Source: Berghia stephanieae
Taxonomy: Eukaryota > Mollusca > Gastropoda > Nudibranchia > Aeolidiidae
NCBI GenBank assembly: GCA_034508935.3
Contig: CM067446.1
Span: 57,587,424 to 57,651,423 of the forward strand
DNA length: 64,000 nucleotides
Direction: 5' to 3'
Below the pieces are notes generated by a model. The model had not been told where the DNA came from. It searched no databases and saw nothing but the letters and a program-made list of their open reading frames with translations. The translations under genes and the position numbers were made by a program. Shown here piece by piece: positions 51,366 to 63,580 of the stretch. Within the stretch, counting starts at the first letter, position 1. Each line of letters opens with the position of its first letter.

Positions 51366-52563
51366 GGTAGTGATTGTAGTACTGAGTGTTAGTGAGGTGA
51401 TGTGGTGTTGGTGGTGGTTGTAGTTGTAGTAGTAATAGTGATGATGATGTGGTGGTGGTGATGATTGTAGTTGTAGTAGTAGTGGTAGTGATGATGATGT
51501 GGTGGTGGTTGTAGTAGTAGTGGTAATGGTAATGATATGGTGGCGGTGGTGGTGGTTGTAGTAGTAGTGGTCGTGATGATGATGTGGTGGTGGTGTTTGT
51601 AGTAGTAGTGGTAATGATGCGGCTATGTGGTCTAGTAGTATGACACTCGCTTCCGGATCGGAAGGTCCTGGGTTCGAGCCTCGCGCTCGGCGCATAGTTG
51701 AGTCCTTGGAAAAGGCTCTTTACTCACATTCTCTCACCGTACTCAGGTGTAAAATGAGTACCTGGCCGTTAACAGAGTTGTCTTTGTCCGAAAAATTGTA
51801 ATATCGCCTAACAGGCGTCATGTCCCGTCCTACATGTTAAATGTTGACCAGGGACCCCTGGTAAAGCGCTTTGAGCACATTTAGTAGATATTGTACTATA
51901 TAAAGCTCAATTTAAAAAAAAATAAAAAATTTCAATGATGATGATATGGTGGTGGTGGTTGCAGTAGTAGTAGTGGTAGTGATGATAATGTGGTGGTGGT
52001 TGTAGTTGTAGTAGTAGTGATAGTGATGATGATGTGGTGGTGGTTGTAGTAGTAGTGGTAGTGAGGATGATGTGGTTGTGGTGGTTGTAGTAGTAGTTGT
52101 AATGGTGATGATATGGTGGTAGTGGTGGTTGCAGTAGTAGTGGTAATGGTAATGATATGGTGGTAGTGGTGGTTGTAGTAGTAATGGTAATGATATGGTG
52201 GTGGTTGTAGTAGTAGTGGTCGTGATGACGATGTGGTTGTGGTGGTTGTAGTAGTAGTGGTAGTGATGCTATTGTGGTGGTGGTTGTAGTAGTTGAGGTA
52301 GTGATGTGGTGATGGTTGTAGTAGTAGTGGTGGTGGTGGTTGTGGTAGTAGTGGTAATGATGATGATATGGTGGTGGTGGTTGCAGTAGTAGTGGTAGTG
52401 ATGACGATGTGGTTGTGGTGATTGTAGTAGTGGTAGTGATGATGATGTGCTGGTGGTGGTGTAGTAGTAGTGGTAGTGATAATGATGTGGGGCTGGTGGT
52501 TGTAGTAGTAGTGTTAGTGATGATATTGTGGTGGTGGTTGTAGTAGTAGATGATGTGGTGGTT
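51366..52563 (+). repeat. element F core, copy 2, interrupted by a SINE
   Basis: Degenerate GTGGTGGTTGTAGTAGTAGT / GGTAGTGATGATGATG units are split at 51620-51933 by a SINE A. The 221- and 135-codon minus-strand frames are repeat artefacts. Confidence 0.85.
51620..51933 (+). mobile_element. SINE A inserted in element F core
   Basis: A full-length copy: A box TGTGGTCTAGTAGTATGACA, B box GGGTTCGAGCCTC, full body, and a tail ending in an A-rich stretch. AATGATG flanks both sides (51613-51619 and 51934-51940). The uninterrupted array sequence is present at about 52350-52375. Confidence 0.9.
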
Positions 52564-52755
52564 GGAAAACACATTACAGGTTATTATAATACATGATTAC
52601 ACACATTCTCTAACTTAATTTTTTGACAGCTTCGTTGTGCCATAAATATACTTAACAGTTCTGAAACATTTTATTGTGGATTTTGATATTGTTTGTTGTT
52701 TTTCTTGTGTCGTTATGTTGACATAGATACCGAATGAATGGTAATTACTACATTC
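52564..52755 (+). mobile_element. element F, copy 2, right flank
   Basis: This matches 21970-22155 (GGAAAACACATTACAGGTTA and onwards) but lacks the terminal inverted part present in copy 1. Confidence 0.8.
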
Positions 52756-54479
52756 TACAACACAATTGGTCGAATTGTGAATTCATATGAGTGATGAACT
52801 TCCCAGCTACCAATCACTTGGAATTTTTCAGCCTAACTGATCACACGCATTTTTGGTCTCTCTCGTATTGCAGACGAGATTTTTAGTGCTACCCAACGAG
52901 CGAGCATAGGGATTTTTATCTGATATAGTTTTGTCATTATTGCGACGATGTTATGGTGTCTATTTAGATAGTTTAGTTATTTCGATGGATTATATGGCAT
53001 TTGTTGTAGAAATTTGTTTATGTGTATTCTGTTAGTCGACCATAGAGCTGGTAAGTTACCCATTACTTTAACAGTTTGATAGTCGTTATACGTACGCGGC
53101 TTTCTGTTTTGCACTATGGTTGGAGGCCTGTTTACATAGGAGTCTGGTGTACGGCCCTATCTGGGGGGGGGGGGGGGGGGGGGGGGGTAGCTAGGGAGAA
53201 TTTAAGTACATAGTTTAATAGAAACGTTTTTATGTATTTTAGGGCTCATGGATCGTTTAGTAGATATTTTTTGTTTGGAGATAAGGGAGTTTTGCACGCA
53301 CGCAAACGACGGGAAGTTACGGTTGAGGCGTTGAAGCGGGATACCGCACGACTTCAATTAGACTGACAATAGGAGGTGGCGGCACGTTTATTGCACAACG
53401 GACCGCTAGGGATGAAGTTTCGGTGCGGCGAGGAAGCTAAGGGAAATGGGGGGGGGGGGGGGGGGGGGGGGTTCAATTGATGCAATATTAGGGGTGACTG
53501 GAAGACTATATTATCAGGGCTGCCAACCTCAGCATTTTGATAATAGTGTTTGAGTACTTATGTAGGAAGTAATTTGAAGATAGGGGGACACATAGGATAA
53601 ATGAAACCCCTCTATTATACCGCGGATTGCTGGTGAGTTACAGGAATTGCTATTTTCTTCAATCTGTTCTGGGTGGTTAAATACTCCAGAAGCTTCAGGA
53701 TAAATTTGTATAATTCATGGAACATAGAAACAATCACATGTTTTATTTATCATATAATCATTAATTGGTAGGCATATTGTAGGAGGCTTGGTTATTACTT
53801 GGAATATAGGAGGATCAGAATTAAATAATTCAATTATTCGGGGATTGGTTATTTGGGAAAACGGGACTAATTCCGTACACAGGGGATAATAGCATACTAA
53901 TATGCTTGGATGGCAACCCTGGACTATTACAGGTTTATTTGTCACAGGATCGGTCCTGTTACTATTTTTTGACTATGTCACTGCAGGAACGGATTATGTC
54001 AGATGCGTGAGATGCTCACTGATTCTCTCGGTCGGTTGAATTCTTGGAAGTTTTTAGTTACGCACTGTGATAGGAATCTCTACTCAGTCAGAACGTGACG
54101 TTTGCAGGGTGTGGAGTCGATTGTCGCCCCTGTGATCTTGTAATATGACAGTATATTACATGGGTAGTGAGATTTAACGGAATATAAGGTTATGTATTAT
54201 CAAACTTTGGTTAGATTGGAACCTGGCAGGGGGCGGGGCTCCCAGTTTTAGAGGGATCCAATGAAAGATTGGGATACATGTAGCTCATATGTTTGGTCAT
54301 TCGATAGGATTTGTAACATGGCCCTAAAGCAGAAGAAGGGATGAATATTGATTAATATAATTAATATTCATGTTCATCAACTGTCCCTCGACCTATCAAG
54401 TAGCATTTACTCAGCGTCGGGTACACTGAGCATGCTCTGGTTTTAGCGTTACTTAATATTTGACCCACATAATTTCCAG
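52756..54479. other. unassigned region with two long poly-G runs
   Basis: I see no coding frame of note and no copy elsewhere in the window. G runs lie at about 53164-53187 and 53448-53471. It may be the outer part of the element that contains the hairpin array and the gag-like ORF downstream. Confidence 0.35.
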
Positions 54480-55789
54480 ACTCTGGCTGCCTAAGCCTTT
54501 GGCCCTGGACCAGAGATAGTATAGGCTAAGCAAGTCATCTATCAATGGTACGGTTTTCTGCCGTTTTCTAGCTTTTTTGGCATTAATAAACATATGAGGC
54601 GGTTTTGTCTCATATGTTGGGGTCATACAGCAGTTTTGTTTCCTTTGTCTTAGGTAAATTATGCAGCTATTCTCGTGCTGTTGGAGATCGAACAGAGCAG
54701 GGATATAGTTTGGGTCAGGGATACCTATTATGAGGTTCCGGACATAGCTTAGAAGTCTAGAAGGGACTATATTTGAGTTATTGTTATCATGACTCTCAGG
54801 ATCTACGGGACTTAGGTGTGCTACCTATTGTCTTTACCGGAGGAATAGGGCACTTAGTCATCGGTCGCCAGCATAGTTTGCTGACATTACTTTTTTGACG
54901 ACATTGACCTGAGGTGTCAGCTGCTGACATCTATCGCTAGCGGGGTTTGGATGCTTTTTATGCTTGGTGAGGTGACTGTTTCGGCAGATCGGCCAATTTG
55001 AGTCGTCAAATATTATTAGATTAGTCCTATGTGAAGTTGTAGTCCTTCAACTAGGATACCACTATTTTCTGATATCTTGGGCGAACTATTACTATTTTGA
55101 CGATGATGACCATGTCTACAAATTATATCTTCATGCTTACGATTTGCTGGAATGTTTTATAAGTAATATTATGATAAAATTCTTTATAGGAGTAAATGTT
55201 TTTGGTAAGTAGTAATAGTAGTGGTTATTGTTGGATAATTATTTATGATACAGGGAATGTAGAGTCTGGATAGGGACACTTATGAGGTCGCCACTCGTGT
55301 TTTTGGCGTTTGGGACAATCATTGGTATATATAGTCAGTGCTAAGGAACCCTTTTGTGAGGTTCCGGACATAGCTTATATGTCCAGGATTGATTATCCTT
55401 TTTTGACTGTCATTACGACTCTAATGACCTACGGGACTCTGGGTGCTTAATCCTTTGTCCTGGCTCGGGGGTAGTGTGCACTATAAGTCACCTATCACCG
55501 GCGCGGTTTTCTGCCGTTGTATATTAGACAACCCAGACATTAGATGCCTGAGGCTCTGTCTAGGCCTCATCAGCCAGATTGTTTGTATCAAGCAATCTCT
55601 ATGTATGACCCACTTACTCTCCAGACTCTGGCTGCTTAAGCCTTTGGCACTGGACAGGAGATAGTATAGACTAAGCAAGTCATCTATCAATGGTACGGTT
55701 TTCTGCCGTTTTCTAGCTATTTGGCATGTCAGTAGGTAAGACATCTGAGACTTTTGTATCTCATTTGCTTGGGTCATTCATACAATAAG

Positions 55790-55850
<61 letters not shown>

Positions 55851-56640
55851 TGTGTGTGTGTGTGTTTCCTTTTTATCTTTCGATTTATTAGGTAGATCCA
55901 TGCTGCTACACTCGTGCTATGGCGTTTGGAGCAAGCATGGGTATAATTTGTCAATGCCATGGAACCCTCTTGTGAGGTTCCGGACATAGCTTATATGTCC
56001 AGGATTGATCATCCTTTGTTTTTAGTCATTACGATTCTAATGACCTACGGGACTCTAGGTGCTTAATCTTTGGTCCTGGTCCGGGGGTAGTGTGCTCTAA
56101 GTCACCTATCACCGGCACGGTTTTTCTGCCGTTTACACTTTAGACAACTCTGACCTTAGACGTCAGATGTCCTGTCTAGGCCTCATCAGCCCGATTGCTT
56201 GTATCAAGCAATCGATTGTCATCGGAATCTATTCGGTCGGGGCTTTGACTGTTAGTCAGCCTCTGTTCCGGAACAGGGATAGTATGTCTTTAGTCATCTA
56301 TCTCTGCTGTTTTGCCTGACTTTTAGATTGTGTTAGTGTTAATTGCACTGGTCCAGAGATGGTGCGAAATTAGTCATCTATCTCTGCTATAATTACTGAC
56401 ATTTCATGCTGAGTGTCAGCCTTAGATAAGCCTGACCTGACCTAAGAGGTATAGGTGTTCTGCCTAGCCTTCATCAGCCTGATTGCTTGTATCACGCAAT
56501 CTAGGTTCATTTGAGGTTTATTCAGTCGGGGCTTTGACTGTTAGTCAGCCTCTGTTCCGGACCAGGGATAGTATACAGGTAGGCATTTATCTCTGCTTTC
56601 TGGATCTGAATTTCTCATTGGATTAAGCCTCTGTAATCTG
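54480..56640 (+). repeat. higher-order array of repeated stem-loop modules
   Basis: Seven modules share GATAGTRT (or GGTAGTGT), a short spacer and GTCAYCTATC, with flanks that pair: 54512-54548, 55465-55501, 55654-55693, 56081-56115, 56271-56311, 56351-56387 and 56561-56597. A second motif, GTGAGGTTCCGGACATAGCT, recurs at about 54735, 55361 and 55973. A third, the hairpin GATTGCTTGTATCAAGCAAT plus C, is at 56193-56213, with variants at 55577 and 56481. The array lies directly upstream of the gag-like ORF on the same strand, so it may be a structured leader or terminal repeat system of that element. Confidence 0.7.
55795..55846. repeat. (TA)n array
   Basis: About 50 bp of TA followed by (TG)n, inside the stem-loop array. 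Confidence 0.95.
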
Positions 56641-56808
56641 GAGTATATAGAGCCTTGAATATGTCTGGCTGTGGCTGATGCACTTATGCTTCAAATGCTG
56701 AAGTTTTATCAAGGCAGATAATATACAAGGTCCAACAAGAAATTTTATTTATTCATAATTATTCTTTGGTTTTAATGTCCACAGAAGTTACATTGGGGAA
56801 GTGACATT

Positions 56809-57738
56809 ATGACTACTCAAGATATTAAAGAAATAAAAGAACAATTGAAGATGTTCACGGGACTCATTCCGACTATTTTAGAGATGAGGGAAGCGTTTGA
56901 AGCGTATAAGGAACAGGACCAGTTGGACCCAATCGACGACATCTCATAACCACCTAGTTCATTAAGGCCACCAGATACAAACAATTCGCCAAATGTGTCA
57001 AACAACAGATTATCACAACAGGTGCAACTATCCACCATGGAGGTAGATCACAACTACCAAATTCCCTTAGAGAATGATACTCACTCCTACAATAATAATA
57101 ATTCAGAACTAGCTAAATCTAATAATGGCTCTAATGCCCCACGTAACCTCTCGTCAGACTCTTCGTCTTGTGCAGATCTGCATACGCACAGTACCCCAAC
57201 ATTACTTATGGATTCGACAAAGGTGGCTGGGCCATCCAGGGCAGACCGAAACACGGGCAGCCAGAATCAGTCTCCAACAACGAAAACTCAAACAGTCAGC
57301 ATGTCGGATATGCTCAAAAACCTCTCTGGGATTGCTAGTTCCAACGATTTAGAAATCTCAGAGGGAATATCAGCCTCATTATCGTCAGTATTGTCCAAAG
57401 GATTGGACTACATCACGCGGAAAACAATTAAGGACAAATACCAGGTCCCATCAAATTGTCCTCGTTTAGCTCCTATTGCCTGTAATAGAGAAGTTTTCAC
57501 ACATGCGGATGGTAATGTCAAGGACCAAGACAAATCCTTGCAGGAGGCCCAGACATGCCTCTTAAAAGGTCTAATCTCATTGGCGCATTGTCTAGGGTCA
57601 CAGGCTTGTGTGGAGGACAGAGAAATGGGAGAAAGGATGGCGGATGCGGCGGTGCTATGTGCGGATGCTTCACATAAAATCGACGTCACTCGCATCAGGC
57701 TGAGTATACGAAAGCTGCCCATAGATGGACCTGAGTGA
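56809..57738 (+). mobile_element. gag-like ORF1 fossil, probable DIRS/Ngaro-type retrotransposon
   Basis: The first part is a short coiled-coil-like start (TTQDIKEIKEQLKMF). The main block (56995-57738) is Ser/Asn/Thr-rich and then has a conserved domain with ISASLSSVLSKGLDYI, KDKYQVPSNCPRLAPIA, QEAQTCLLKGLISLAHC and DAAVLCADASHKIDVTRIR. That order resembles the ORF1 (gag-like) protein of DIRS/Ngaro-type elements. No reverse transcriptase or tyrosine recombinase follows in the window, so this is a partial fossil with about one break in the visible part. The family assignment is moderate. Confidence 0.5.
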
Positions 57739-58352
57739 CACAGTGACAAGTAATCACACAACTGGCCTGTCTGAAAACAATTATTACAAAGATCTGGGTA
57801 ACGCCAACTTAATACTCTTTCGTCCTAGTTTCGTTTCACGTCAGCTCACAAAATTCTGTTAGAATATCACACTAAAATCAGTTGTATCGATTGGCTTGGA
57901 TGACTTATAGGTGAACAATTTTCTCAAAACTGTTGTATCGGTATGGGTCTAGTGCAGAGCCTTGGCCTAGTGCCTAAAAAGTCATGTAAAGTTTAAAATT
58001 AAAGAAACTTAAATTATAGTCTTCTTGGATACGAGTAGGATTGTCTCTAAAACTTTTTTAAAAACTTTTTTTTCTCATTCTGATCATTTTGACTTTAAAA
58101 TAAACTGTATTCATTTTATTCGCCTCGATATTATACCAGGCCAATACAATGGTCACAATACTAGAATCATGCGATGGTCACAATACCGGACGAATGCGAT
58201 GGTTACATTACCAATAACGCACCTTTCGATAACTTACCTTCATCAAATCAAAATCATTTCCAATATGACAATAACAGCAAGATCAACAACACACGACAAC
58301 GTAATTATTAACTTCCAATTTCACTACAACTGACCAAAATGTAAAAACACTT
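57739..58352. other. spacer, no gene seen
   Basis: The 102-codon frame at 58025 may be the decayed region upstream of the LINE scrap that follows; nothing else is recognised. Confidence 0.35.
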
Positions 58353-58495
58353 CAAGTTAATGCAAGGTCAATTAAAAATTAAATTGATGACATTCGTGAT
58401 GTAATCCGTGACCAACGAATTGATATTCTCTGCATCACAGAAATATGGCTGCGTGACAATTTTGACGACCAGCGTCATTTGAGTTTCCAACATAA
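58353..58495 (+). mobile_element. LINE endonuclease fragment
   Basis: In one frame: QVNARSIKN, a stop (TAA), then IDDIRDVIRDQRIDILCITE followed by IWLRDNFDDQRHL. This is the N-terminal endonuclease motif of CR1/Jockey-group LINEs (NARSI..K, then ITE.WL). Only about 140 bp is recognisable. Confidence 0.75.
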
Positions 58496-58604
58496 ACCTT
58501 GCACGTCGAAACGTTGACATTGAAATTAATAACAACCTGACAAGAGCAACAAAATAAATGAAAATAAAATAATAGTAAAAATAAATATTATAGCATTAAT
58601 TATA

Positions 58605-58628
58605 TTAATAATAATGATGATGATGATG

Positions 58629-58688
<60 letters not shown>

Positions 58689-58740
58689 TATAATAATAAT
58701 AACAATAATAATAATAAATTAAAATGATAATAATAATGAT
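58605..58740. repeat. (ATG)n/(AAT)n array
   Basis: A short GATGAT block followed by about 70 bp of AAT and a degenerate continuation. Confidence 0.95.
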
Positions 58741-59810
58741 GGTGATAATCATGACAGTAATAATAGTTTATTTTCAAACGATAGTCAAGTTTGTCGAGTC
58801 AAAGTGAAAACCCAAGGGACATAACCTTTACACCATTGATGATTTGATTGCATTACCTCTCTTCACGATTCACATACAGTAAAGACAAATTGCGATGTAT
58901 TGGGAATAACGTTTGGATTTTTCCCCTGTGGGTTTTCATTTACATTCTTTTTTTATTTTTAAAATTTTTTATCTTAACTTATCAAAATACTTTTAATGGG
59001 GACATGATTAAAACAGCTTATAACAACGTATTATAAGTTATAGACAAATTAAATGAATGTGTTAGAGCACTCATTAATTTCATAAATTTCATAGGAAGTC
59101 AAACACAATATTTACATTTTATTTGTATGACAATGGTATTTAGCAGATAGCTGCTATTCATGGGAAATGATTTATCTGCTCGATGTGATCAGTAATATTA
59201 TTGTCACATTATATCACTCAAAAGCTATTATGCATCGTGCTATTATACACTTATAACCCAAAAATGATGTTGGATTTATATGTGATCCGTCGTGTTCTGA
59301 GTCCATATTATTCTAGCCAAGCACATGCCTTTTGAAGGTATTCTCAAATTCCGTTCAATAAAAAGAACACTATAAGTAGCACGTACATGTCACGTTGGCC
59401 TTAGAAAGAAGGCTGGTCTTTCTCCATATTATAGTATTTTGAATTTACCAATGGCCATGTTTAACAACGATTTGAGGTATTTATTTTCAACTGCTAACAG
59501 ACTACTTCAGTCAAAACACTAACAATGATGGGTACTGCATTCAACAACTCTGTCCGCCCTCGAATACAAATAAATACTCAGAATTGAGTCGAATTCGAGT
59601 AAGATTCAGATTCAGACCACGAGATGTTTTTAATGGAATCTTTATGCTTCCTTAGTTATTTGAATAGATATATTAGTTCCGTAAAGGGAATTCTTATACC
59701 TTAGTCTTGAATGAGATAAACACCAAAATAGTTTATTTCATATTTTAATACTGTAAACTTGTCACAACAAAATAAATAAATAAAATAAATAGGTCTACCA
59801 GCATTCCTGG
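58741..59810. other. spacer, no gene seen
   Basis: AT-rich sequence without coding signal. The part next to 59810 should be the 3' UTR of the minus-strand exon that follows. Confidence 0.4.
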
Positions 59811-60431
59811 TTAGCTTCGCAAGATATCCTTCTGGTCAGTTATTTTATTTTGCTGTTTTGGGGATTTTAAATCATCCGGCTCTATTTGAGATTCTCGAGT
59901 AAGCGATTTTGATAACTCTTTTATGTCCTGAGTCTTAAACGATTGAAGAATATCAGCACGTTTTAATGACGCAGACTTCTTTTCGGTGACAAAATCTACA
60001 GTCGGCGCCGACCTTGCCATATCACGTGATTGCCCTCTTGAGGCAATCATGACCCTAGCCTCGGCCAGCTGGTTTGTGGCTGGCTCCGAGTGTGTTGGTG
60101 AGTCCATTAGTTGCTTGTTGTACTTGAGCATACGACTCTTTGCAGTAATATTTGACATGGGAGGTTGCTGGTCTTCACCCATCGAAAGAGAAGGCTGAAG
60201 AGTACGTTGTAGTCGAGTGAATCTTTCATCACGACTTGGTAAATCTCTTGAGAGGTAAGCGGTTCCCCTGTAGGCATCAAATATTTTCTCGATGTTCTCA
60301 TCGATTTGAACGTAAGATGGTAACTTGGTGATGAACGTTCTGTCATTGTGAAGAATAATTTCCGTTCTTTCTCTGCGTACTTTCATCATTGGTAAAATCG
60401 GCTTCCTGCCAACGCTGATACTGTTTCTTCC
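59811..60431 (-). CDS. last exon of an unrecognised gene
   Basis: The exon codes 206 residues plus stop. Frame and composition are protein-like: GRKPILPMMKVRRERTEII, then HNDRTFITKLPSYVQIDENI, IFDAYRGTAYLSRDLPSRDE, and a hydrophilic Ser/Lys-rich C-terminus (SFKTQDIKELSKSL, ending KDILRS). The open frame continues upstream to 60569, but that part is a (GAT)n microsatellite giving poly-Asp. The acceptor TTATTTTCACAG at 60432 places the exon start at 60431 in phase 0. There is no signal peptide or membrane segment in the visible part. I do not recognise the family. The upstream exons must lie beyond 60569, possibly outside the window. Confidence 0.65.
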   Translation of the reverse strand, partial: GRNSISVGRKPILPMMKVRRERTEIILHNDRTFITKLPSYVQIDENIEKIFDAYRGTAYLSRDLPSRDERFTRLQRTLQPSLSMGEDQQPPMSNITAKSRMLKYNKQLMDSPTHSEPATNQLAEARVMIASRGQSRDMARSAPTVDFVTEKKSASLKRADILQSFKTQDIKELSKSLTRESQIEPDDLKSPKQQNKITDQKDILRS

Positions 60432-60569
60432 CTGTGAAAATAAATTAAATGACATCATTTTACTATTATGATTATCATCATAATCATTGTTATCATCATC
60501 ATCAACATCACCATCGTCATCATCATCATTGTCGTCGTCTTCGTCATCATCATATGGTTTAAAAATCAT

Positions 60570-61693
60570 TTTGACAACATTCGAAATTGTTTATCTTCCC
60601 AAACTTTCGAGTAAAATTATTTTTGTCTGAGATTTCCGCGACAGCAAGAATATTTCATCGTCCATTCTTGTTGCAGAGGAATCGTCTCCAGTTTATACCT
60701 TGGAGTATTGATCGCACTGGGTTTGACTCCCGCCCGTTGTGTGGCCTAAAGCCCAAACTCACCTGCGGTGCTATACTGCGACTGGGGATGGGGATCTTTG
60801 AGCCTTCCCTTTAAATATTCCGTAGAAGAAAATTTATTATTTGTTTACTTATTGTCATTTGTTTACATTCGGGCAGATTCCTAATTAACAGTTTAAAGAA
60901 TCATAGAATTAAGTTTGATCTTTGCTAGAAATTTCATGCGTTTGTCACCGATGCACTCCCCTTATTGTGTCCGGCACGGAGTACATAAAGTCACATCAAA
61001 CCGATGTTTGTTGTAATTGACGTGTTTCCATTTGTTGACGTGACTACTTATTTTGACAAATATCGGGGAAAGAAAAAAAAAATTGTATTCACCCATAGAA
61101 CCAATATCATGATAAATTTGTTTTTATAACATATCGTAAGTACATTGCAACTCAATTTTTATAAACAAAGAACAATTGGTCACCGTTCCTGAACGGATAG
61201 ACCATGCTAAATGCGCTTCACATTACTTTGTCTATTTTTCCGGCAAATTTCCTTTTCACTCAGTAAAAGTCGCTGGTTAGGCTCCATTTTGTACTTCACT
61301 CCAGAAATAATAAAAAAACACCCAGTATTACCCATAGTCAGGTAAACGATCAAACTTCTGATAGTGGAGTGGCGGTAATGTTTGCCAAAGCGTTATCCAA
61401 GTTCATAATATCGTGGCCATATTTTGCGATTATTGTCTCACATGCATTGAGGCATCGCCGATGATGTTAAAAGCCATTGACTAGGGACGTCCTAAATCGC
61501 TAAAACACTGTTGTAGGTATTCTGAAGAGAAAAAAAAACCCGCGTTTTTAAATTGTATCCATATAACCCATCCTTCAAATACCAATCATAGCAATTTCAA
61601 TCGATTGAGATTTGATGAATGTTTCCAGGCCAAAAAGTTAACAGTGTGATATTTTAGAGTAAGGGCTAACCCACACCGGAGACTGACTCCGAC
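60570..61693. other. probable intron or spacer, no exon recognised
   Basis: If the minus-strand gene at 59811 is real, this is part of its intron. No exon with acceptor and donor could be defended. Confidence 0.35.
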
Positions 61694-61722
61694 GACCCGG
61701 CACTGCCGTCCTCTGCCATCTT

Positions 61723-62040
61723 GTGCGGCTATGGGGTCTAGTGGTATGACACTCGCTTTCGGATCGGAAGGTCGTGGGTTCAAGCCTCGCTCGGTGCATA
61801 GTTGAGTCATTGGAAAAGACTCTTTACTCACATTATCTCACCGCACTCAGGTGTAAAATGAGTACATGACCGTTAACAGCGTTATCTTTTCCGAAAAATA
61901 GTAAGATCGCCTAACAGACGTCATGTCCCGTCTTACATGTTAAATGTTGCTGTTAACCAGAGACCCCTTGTAAAGCGCTTTGAGCACATTAAGTGGATAT
62001 TGCGCTATATAAAAAAGCTCTATATAAAGCTCTTGATTTA
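61723..62040 (+). mobile_element. SINE A inserted in an inverted-repeat arm
   Basis: Full-length: GGGGTCTAGTGGTATGACAC (A box), GGTTCAAGCCTC (B box), full body, and a tail with GCGCTTTGAGCACATTAAGT and a duplicated TATATAAA segment. Comparison with the intact right arm (63940-63965) shows that the left arm is interrupted here. Confidence 0.88.
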
Positions 62041-62689
62041 TATACATTCCGGATAAAGTGGTCGGGCACGGACAAAATACTAAGAATAATGTGAAGTGAG
62101 TGGAGCCGGCACTTATGTTGATAATAACAACTGGCACTTTACTACTCACTCTATTTCTTATAGATAGTATGCAGATGACGTCACTCAGGCCTTTGTTATT
62201 GTTTTTGCCATCCGCGTTTGTGAGTTGTTCTCACTAAACTGTATTAACCAGACTATAAAAGTTCATGGTTACACAGAGTTTATGTGTTGGTCCGTTATAC
62301 TTCCGGATGGCAATGTTGTGAACTCCTTGGCCAAGCGCATTCTATCTAGTGCCGCGCTGAAGACCGGTCTGGACCGGCGGTCCCACGGTCTTTTAGCTGT
62401 GAACCGAAGACCGGTCCCATAGGGGAAGACCGGCGGCGGTCCTCACTTCTTATCACCTTTCAACTAGTGCGGGGCGGTCCTTGCAAGGACCACGGTCCTA
62501 CGGTCTCGCGCCATAGCCTACTACTTCCCCAGCGATTCGTTGCTTCGGTTGCCTATCTTCCACCAATCACCACCCATCCCACTTAATTAATCGCACCCAC
62601 CCCCCTTTGCCATACACTAAACGACACAGACGACCATACAGGCAGACGACCACCAACCTCCACTCCGCAAACCGCCCTTTCGTGTGTGA

Positions 62690-62854
62690 GATGGGGGGAA
62701 CAGGAGGCGCACGCCTTGGACGATTCCATTAAACGGGGTAAATTTCAAAATTTACTACACCATAATGATCGCAATGACAATGATCTATGGTGAAGGCATG
62801 ACCCCTCTTCTCTAATGGGTTATTGTTTGAAATGTATGTGACTACTAAAGATGT

Positions 62855-62855
<1 letters not shown>
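62690..62855 (+). repeat. SINE B-associated 3' segment, second copy
   Basis: This matches 63430-63570: GGTAAATTTCAAAATTTA / GGATAAATTTCAAATTTTAT, then GAAGGCATGACCCCTCTTCT, TAATGGGTTATTGTTTGAAA and GTGACTACT. It is followed by (TG)n at 62851-62891. Confidence 0.65.
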
Positions 62856-62893
<38 letters not shown>

Positions 62894-63110
62894 GAACCTA
62901 GCAAGTAGCAAATCCGATTTTTTGTTTTCTTTTGTCCTTCTCTTGTCACCACTCCTTTCTATCGCAGTGTTGTCATTTAAAATAATACAATAATATTAAA
63001 ATTTCGTTTGGTGTTTTTACTAATCAAATAATATGAGTTTCATTAGTTTCTTCCTTCCAAAAAACCCAGTTATAACGTCTGAATTTTAAAAAAGTCCAAT
63101 AGAATATTTG

Positions 63111-63580
63111 GGGACCCCGATAGCTCAGTTGATAGAGCACTCTCTTTATACGCAAAGGGCCAGAGATCGATCCCGGGTGCAGTCGAGTTTTTTTCTGAAT
63201 CCCTGTCTACTCAGCAATGAATGGGTAGCTGAGTTTGTTAGATCTGGCGAAAAGTCACCATCGACCCCTCTTATTACCTCATCCACCCCTCTTATTATAA
63301 CTTCACGTCTCTCTCTTACTCTTCAATGCTCGCTGCCCTCTAATGTGTTGTGTGTGTGGGGGGGGGGGGGGGTAGGAGTTGCGTGTCTGTATCAACGCCA
63401 CGAACAACTCGATCAACGCCTTGGGCGATGCCATTATCTCCGTTAATGGGGATAAATTTCAAATTTTATTAAATTATCGAAGTAACAATGAAGTACGGTG
63501 AGCAAATAAAGAAGGCATCACCCCTCTTCTCTAATTAGGTTACAATTTGAAATGAGTGTGACTACTCCGTGTGTTTTACT
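63111..63580 (+). mobile_element. SINE B, longest copy
   Basis: The tRNA-like head reads CCCGATAGCTCAGTTGATAG (A box) and AGATCGATCCCGGGTGCAGT (B box). The body reads GGGTAGCTGAGTTTGTTAGA and TCTGGCGAAAAGTC. A G run (63358-63373) and the 3' segment GAAGGCATCACCCCTCTTCT follow. The lack of acceptor-stem pairing argues against a tRNA gene. Confidence 0.65.

Noticed and set aside
57408-57761. 117-codon minus-strand frame
   Set aside because: It is the antisense shadow of the gag-like ORF1 region.
60432-60569. N-terminal Asp-rich extension of the unknown exon
   Set aside because: It is a (GAT)n microsatellite upstream of a good splice acceptor, so most likely intron.
63111-63185. Possible tRNA gene (A and B boxes present)
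   Set aside because: Acceptor stems do not pair, and the same head recurs at 43960-44130 and 7783 joined to the same non-tRNA body; it is a SINE head.
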